The position numbers were made by a program, and so were the translations under genes. Below are positions 5,915-8,760 of a DNA stretch of 8,760 nt, one piece after another. Within the stretch, counting starts at the first letter, position 1. Every line of letters begins with the position of its first letter. Source of the DNA: Syntrophomonadaceae bacterium (lineage in GTDB: Bacteria; Bacillota_D; Dethiobacteria; DTU022); NCBI GenBank assembly GCA_003562605.1, contig PWUG01000407.1, positions 1 to 8,760 on the forward strand, read 5' to 3'. The notes beneath the pieces were generated by a model, which saw only the letters and a program-made list of their open reading frames with translations, made no database searches and was not told the DNA's origin.

Positions 5915-7647
5915 GGAAATACTCCTCCTTTTGCAAATGGAGCCAGCACATAGTTTGCATTCATTGGGCGACCATCGTATTTTAGTACGGCATGATCAGG
6001 CTGTATGCCGGTTTCAGATCTTAGCAACCTGCCCAGCTGCCCGGTAGAATTCATTTCTACTGTTACCAACCGGTTGGCCTGGCTGATGAATTCAAGAACC
6101 TGGTTTTTGGGAAATGGCCATAACTGCGGTAAATGTACAACCTGCAATTTTTCGCCTTCTCGATTTGCGATATCCACCGCTTCCCGGCAAGCCCCATAAG
6201 ATGAGCCCCAGGTAAGCAGTAAGGTTTCAGGTTTTGAACTGCCGTAACTTACAGGTGGTTTAATTTCTTCTGCCAGGGTCTTAAACTTTCGCATTCTTTT
6301 ATCCACCATTTGACTGCGTATTTCCGGATCTTCCGTAGAGTAGCCGCTTTCTTTATGCTCATTGCCTGTGACAACTACACAGTGTTTACCCTGTCCGGGA
6401 AATGCCCGTGGTGAAATACCGGACTCAGTAATTTGATATCTCTTATATTCTGCCATCTGATTTAGCTCTGCTGCATCCAGGATATTCCCGCGTTCAATTG
6501 AAACAGCACTTAAATCAAAAGGTTTTACTGTATAAGACGAATCTGCCAGATGTTGATCACTCAATATGAAAACCGGCACCTGGTACTTTTCTGCTACGTT
6601 AAATGCATGAACAGTTGTCCAAAAAGCATCCTCAGCAGTAACCGGGGCAAAAATTGCCCGGGGGAATTCTCCATTCCCGGAATACACGCTGAATAAAAGT
6701 TCACCCTGCTCCGTCCGGGTAGCCATTCCTGTCGCCGGACCCGGTCGCTGGCCCAGTATAATCACAATAGGCGTCTCGCTGCTACCTGCGAAAGAAAGAC
6801 CTTCCACCATCAGCGAAAAGCCACTGCCGGATGTGGCAACCATGGATCGCAGGCCGGCGTTTGCTGCACCAATAGACATGTTTATAGCTGCAATTTCATC
6901 TTCGGCCTGTTCAAAAGCCAATGGCAAAAGTTTGGCCTGGCGGGCCATATACTGCATCACTCCACTGGCCGGAGTCATCGGATAAGAGCTAAGGAAACGG
7001 CAGCCGGCTGCCATAGCACCCAAAGCAAGAGCTTCATTACCAGTCAAAACCATGTTTCCGGTATTATCTGCTTTCTCTATACTAAATGCGCATTTGCCCG
7101 AAAAATTATTAAGGGCAAAGTCAGCGCCCGCGCGGGCTGCTTTAATATTGGCATCTGTTATTTTGCTGCCCTTATTTTGAAACAGTTTGCTTAGCGCGTT
7201 TTCCAGGATATCAGGTTCAGCACCCATTATTTGCCAGACTGCCCCAGCTGCAACTGTATTTCCCATTACCGCCTTTCCACCATGTTCCTTACCCAGTTTG
7301 GCCATAGGCAAAGCCAGTGAATTGGGTATTTGTTCTTCACGTTTGATCATATCCTGGTCATAAATTATTACACTATCGGGTTTCAGTTCACCTGAGTGTA
7401 AATCCAATGACGCCTCATCCAAGGCTATTAAGACTTCTAACCGATCACTAAATGAATACAGCGGAAAAGAAGCAACTCGTATCTGGTAAAAGTTATGGCC
7501 GCCTCGCACCCGGGAGTAATAATCCTGATAGGCATATAAATGAAGTCCCTGGCCGGCAAAGGATTTAGATAAAATATCACCGATAGTGTTAATTCCCTGT
7601 CCTGCTTCACCACCAATTTTTATGGAATAATCATGAAAATCTGCCAA
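5908..7647 (-). CDS. korA: 2-oxoacid (probably 2-oxoglutarate):ferredoxin oxidoreductase, fused gamma-alpha subunit
   Basis: The 579-residue protein is the partner of the beta subunit. Residues 1-about 185 are the gamma domain, recognisable by IGGEAGQGINTIGDIL (11-26), YSRVRGGHNFYQIRV (44-58) and HGGKAVMGNTVAAGA (122-136). Residues from about 195 form the alpha TPP-binding and CoA-side domains, with LTGNEALALGAMAAG (201-215), SYPMTPASG (221-229), FEQAEDEIAAINMSIGA (245-261), SGSGFSLMVEGLSFA (273-287) and GPATGMATRTEQGEL (303-317). The Arg in TRTEQG corresponds to a substrate-contacting residue in Sulfolobus OFOR (family knowledge, from memory). The gamma-alpha fusion plus a separate beta chain, with no ferredoxin-like delta gene, is the two-subunit KorAB layout. 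The start is TTG, fixed by a perfect AAGGAGG 7 nt upstream; there is no in-frame ATG near it. Transcription is expected from the promoter at 7715-7744, in the order korA, korB. Confidence 0.92.
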   Translation of the reverse strand: MADFHDYSIKIGGEAGQGINTIGDILSKSFAGQGLHLYAYQDYYSRVRGGHNFYQIRVASFPLYSFSDRLEVLIALDEASLDLHSGELKPDSVIIYDQDMIKREEQIPNSLALPMAKLGKEHGGKAVMGNTVAAGAVWQIMGAEPDILENALSKLFQNKGSKITDANIKAARAGADFALNNFSGKCAFSIEKADNTGNMVLTGNEALALGAMAAGCRFLSSYPMTPASGVMQYMARQAKLLPLAFEQAEDEIAAINMSIGAANAGLRSMVATSGSGFSLMVEGLSFAGSSETPIVIILGQRPGPATGMATRTEQGELLFSVYSGNGEFPRAIFAPVTAEDAFWTTVHAFNVAEKYQVPVFILSDQHLADSSYTVKPFDLSAVSIERGNILDAAELNQMAEYKRYQITESGISPRAFPGQGKHCVVVTGNEHKESGYSTEDPEIRSQMVDKRMRKFKTLAEEIKPPVSYGSSKPETLLLTWGSSYGACREAVDIANREGEKLQVVHLPQLWPFPKNQVLEFISQANRLVTVEMNSTGQLGRLLRSETGIQPDHAVLKYDGRPMNANYVLAPFAKGGVFPW

Positions 7648-7654
7648 GTTATCG

Positions 7655-7661
7655 CCTCCTT
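7655..7661 (-). promoter_or_regulatory. Ribosome binding site fixing the TTG start of korA
   Basis: On the minus strand AAGGAGG is followed by a 7-nt spacer and TTG at 7647. The match is essentially complete to the 16S anti-SD, which justifies the rare start codon. Confidence 0.85.
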
Positions 7662-7714
7662 AACTTAAATAGATATAAGTTCCCGGGTTGTAACCTGTCA
7701 TATGTTATAGTTAT

Positions 7715-7744
7715 ATAATAATAATTTAATTATACTTCCGTCAA
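7715..7744 (-). promoter_or_regulatory. Sigma-A-type promoter of korAB
   Basis: On the minus strand TTGACG (7744-7739) and TATTAT (7720-7715) are separated by 18 nt; each hexamer matches consensus at 5 of 6 positions. Transcription would begin near 7708, giving a leader of about 60 nt. The leader contains GGTT/AACC around 7686-7695, too short to call a hairpin with confidence. Confidence 0.6.
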
Positions 7745-7756
7745 CTAATTGCCCTG

Positions 7757-7773
7757 TGCATTTAATTAATGCA
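7757..7773. promoter_or_regulatory. Dyad TGCATT-N5-AATGCA upstream of the korA promoter
   Basis: A 6-bp inverted repeat with an AT-rich 5-nt centre (TAATT) lies 12 bp upstream of the korA -35 box and between korA and the divergent decarboxylase-family gene. Its size and position suit a dimeric regulator site, but no particular regulator can be named from it. Confidence 0.3.
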
Positions 7774-7835
7774 TAAGCTATCATCCGGGTGAATCGCGGG
7801 GTTGAAGGTTAAAAATAGGGGCCTCTTTTGAAAGG

Positions 7836-7841
7836 TATAAT
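7836..7841 (+). promoter_or_regulatory. Candidate -10 element for the carboxymuconolactone-decarboxylase-family gene
   Basis: A perfect TATAAT stands 40 nt before the ATG at 7882, but no acceptable -35 box lies 15-19 nt upstream of it. A second TATAAT at 7855-7860 is too close to the ribosome binding site to leave a normal leader. Confidence 0.3.
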
Positions 7842-7881
7842 ATTGCCAGCACCATATAATTACATGAAAAGGAGAAAAAGA

Positions 7882-8256
7882 ATGGACCAGAAAAAATTTG
7901 ATGAAGGGCTTGCAATTCGGAAAGAAGTATTGGGACCTGAGTATGTAAATAAGTCGATTAATAATATGACTGATTTTAACCGCCCCATGCAGGAACTTGT
8001 AACGGAATACTGTTGGGGAGAAATCTGGAAAAGGCCGGGGCTTTCAAGAAAAACTCGCAGCCTGCTTAATCTAGCCATGATGACAGCCTTAAATCGGCCT
8101 CACGAGCTGAAACTTCATGTGCGTGGGGCTCTCAATAATGATGTGACCACCGATGAGATAAAGGAAGTATTTTTACAGTCCGCTATATATTGTGGTGTTC
8201 CGGCTGCAATTGACAGCTTCAGGGTGGCCCAGGAGGTCTTTGATGAAAGGAAGTAA
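7882..8256 (+). CDS. Carboxymuconolactone decarboxylase family protein (PcaC-like)
   Basis: The 124-residue protein matches the small all-helical carboxymuconolactone-decarboxylase family over its whole length. Visible features are EGLAIRKEVLGPEYV (8-22), YCWGEIWKRPGLSRKTRSLL (43-62), ALNRPHELKLHVRGALNN (69-86) and AIYCGVPAAIDSFRVAQEVF (101-120). These resemble true PcaC more than AhpD, since the AhpD CxxC redox pair is missing. Family members remove CO2 from 4-carboxymuconolactone in aerobic aromatic degradation, but many homologues in anaerobes have no known substrate, and no other aromatic-degradation gene is present here. The start at 7882 was chosen over the upstream in-frame TTG 7828 because AAAGGAG sits 8 nt before it and the similarity to the family starts just after it. 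It is divergent from korA and may be monocistronic. Confidence 0.85.
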   Translation: MDQKKFDEGLAIRKEVLGPEYVNKSINNMTDFNRPMQELVTEYCWGEIWKRPGLSRKTRSLLNLAMMTALNRPHELKLHVRGALNNDVTTDEIKEVFLQSAIYCGVPAAIDSFRVAQEVFDERK

Positions 8257-8283
8257 ACCAACCTGGCCCTGATTTATCCATGA

Positions 8284-8292
8284 TGTTATAAT
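8284..8292 (+). promoter_or_regulatory. Extended -10 promoter of the CopZ-like gene
   Basis: TGTTATAAT is a perfect TGn plus TATAAT extended -10 element, which can work without a strong -35; none is evident. Transcription would begin near 8299. A small inverted repeat, CAGCT (8304-8308) and AGCTG (8315-8319), lies just downstream in the leader and could be an operator or a leader hairpin. I see no CsoR or CopY consensus box. Confidence 0.45.
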
Positions 8293-8355
8293 TACGGCAG
8301 ATGCAGCTCTCTGAAGCTGATTGATTATAAAATATCAAACCGGGAGGCAGATAAA

Positions 8356-8598
8356 ATGAGTAATTCCTCAAGTGAAGCGGAATATGAAAACGCAGTGATT
8401 AAAATATCCGGGATGTCCTGCAAACACTGTGCCCAGTTAATTGAAAAAAACCTGAACAGCGAGTCAGGCGTCGCTGAAGCCAAAGTTAATCTGGCTGCGG
8501 AGCAGGCCCTCGTTAAATATCAGCCTATGGAAGTCGATCTGACGAAGTTGAAGCAAATAATCAGGGATTCCGGTTACGAAGTGGTTGAGAGTAGGTAA
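8356..8598 (+). CDS. copZ: Heavy-metal-associated domain protein, CopZ-like copper chaperone
   Basis: The 80-residue protein is a single HMA (ferredoxin-like beta-alpha-beta-beta-alpha-beta) domain with a short polar N-terminal extension. The metal site is GMSCKHC with Cys22 and Cys25; the SCxHC form is typical of bacterial CopZ, and DSGYEVV (71-77) matches the conserved C-terminal GY loop. It would bind Cu(I) and pass it to a copper ATPase or regulator in the cytoplasm. No CopA ATPase or CsoR gene lies within the window. GGGAGG (8342-8347) is 8 nt upstream of the ATG. Another soft metal, such as mercury in MerP-type proteins, is possible, but there is no signal peptide. Confidence 0.88.
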   Translation: MSNSSSEAEYENAVIKISGMSCKHCAQLIEKNLNSESGVAEAKVNLAAEQALVKYQPMEVDLTKLKQIIRDSGYEVVESR

Positions 8599-8669
8599 AA
8601 ATAAAAAGACAACATCTATGTAAACTCATGGCAATTCATGGTGAAGGTTTAAGCGGATGATGTTCACTG

Positions 8670-8675
8670 TATAAT
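8670..8675 (+). promoter_or_regulatory. Candidate -10 element for the gene at the right edge
   Basis: A perfect TATAAT lies about 60 nt before the ATG at 8734. The best upstream hexamer, TTTAAG (8648-8653, 16-nt spacer), is a weak -35. The 135-nt gap after copZ shows no clear terminator hairpin. Confidence 0.3.
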
Positions 8676-8733
8676 CAAGCTGATCATTATGAGTCATTTG
8701 AAGCAGAAAGCTCTGGAAGGAGGCATGTAAAAG

Positions 8734-8760
8734 ATGAGTAAAGATTATTCGAAACTGAAA
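8734..8760 (+). CDS. Start of an unidentified gene (partial, nine codons)
   Basis: AAGGAGG (8717-8723) is followed 10 nt later by ATG and an open frame reading MSKDYSKLK to the window edge. The strong ribosome binding site makes this a likely true gene start. An ATG at 8725 is followed at once by TAA and is not a gene. Nine residues are too few to name a family. Confidence 0.6.

Noticed and set aside
7828..7881. N-terminal extension of the PcaC-like protein from TTG 7828
   Set aside because: It has no good Shine-Dalgarno site, it overlaps the candidate -10 element, and the family match begins after the Met at 7882, which has AAAGGAG in front.
8611..8664. Possible terminator after copZ from AACATC and GATGTT
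   Set aside because: The arms are only 6 bp and separated by about 42 nt, with no U-tract.

Overview
The window looks like chromosomal DNA from an anaerobic Gram-positive bacterium, most likely a Clostridia/Desulfotomaculum-type Firmicute. This is an inference from several features: strong AAGGAGG-type Shine-Dalgarno sites before almost every gene, GTG and TTG starts, a two-subunit ferredoxin-linked 2-oxoacid oxidoreductase, and a fumarate reductase with no anchor gene beside it. I see no mobile element, CRISPR array, rRNA or tRNA. The layout is ordinary, tightly packed metabolism with one structurally odd gene at the left edge.

Positions 1-1041 (minus strand, C-terminus outside the window) encode an ABC-transporter ATPase. 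It carries about three and a half MORN repeats fused in front of a complete nucleotide-binding domain. The MORN-coding part contains a perfect 16-bp inverted repeat with a 4-nt loop. Positions 1042-1239 are a divergent promoter region.

Positions 1240-5047 (plus strand) form a tightly coupled three-gene operon: flavoprotein and iron-sulfur subunits of a succinate dehydrogenase/fumarate reductase, then an aspartase/fumarase-superfamily lyase whose signature residues point to aspartase. The genes overlap by 1 and 4 nt. No cytochrome b or other membrane-anchor gene is present. Read together, the operon would convert aspartate to fumarate plus ammonia and then fumarate to succinate, or run in reverse.

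Positions 5048-7647 (minus strand) encode the beta subunit and the fused gamma-alpha subunit of a 2-oxoacid (probably 2-oxoglutarate):ferredoxin oxidoreductase. The order of transcription is korA then korB, from a good sigma-A-type promoter at 7715-7744. The stop codons of the lyase and korB abut with no base between them, so the two operons meet tail to tail without an intergenic terminator. Together with a succinyl-CoA-forming step not seen here, the two operons would connect aspartate, fumarate, succinate and 2-oxoglutarate, which is a partial reductive or oxidative TCA arm.

Positions 7648-8760 hold the korA promoter region, a small carboxymuconolactone-decarboxylase-family protein (plus strand), a CopZ-like metal-binding protein (plus strand) with an extended -10 promoter of its own, and the first nine codons of a further gene at the right edge.
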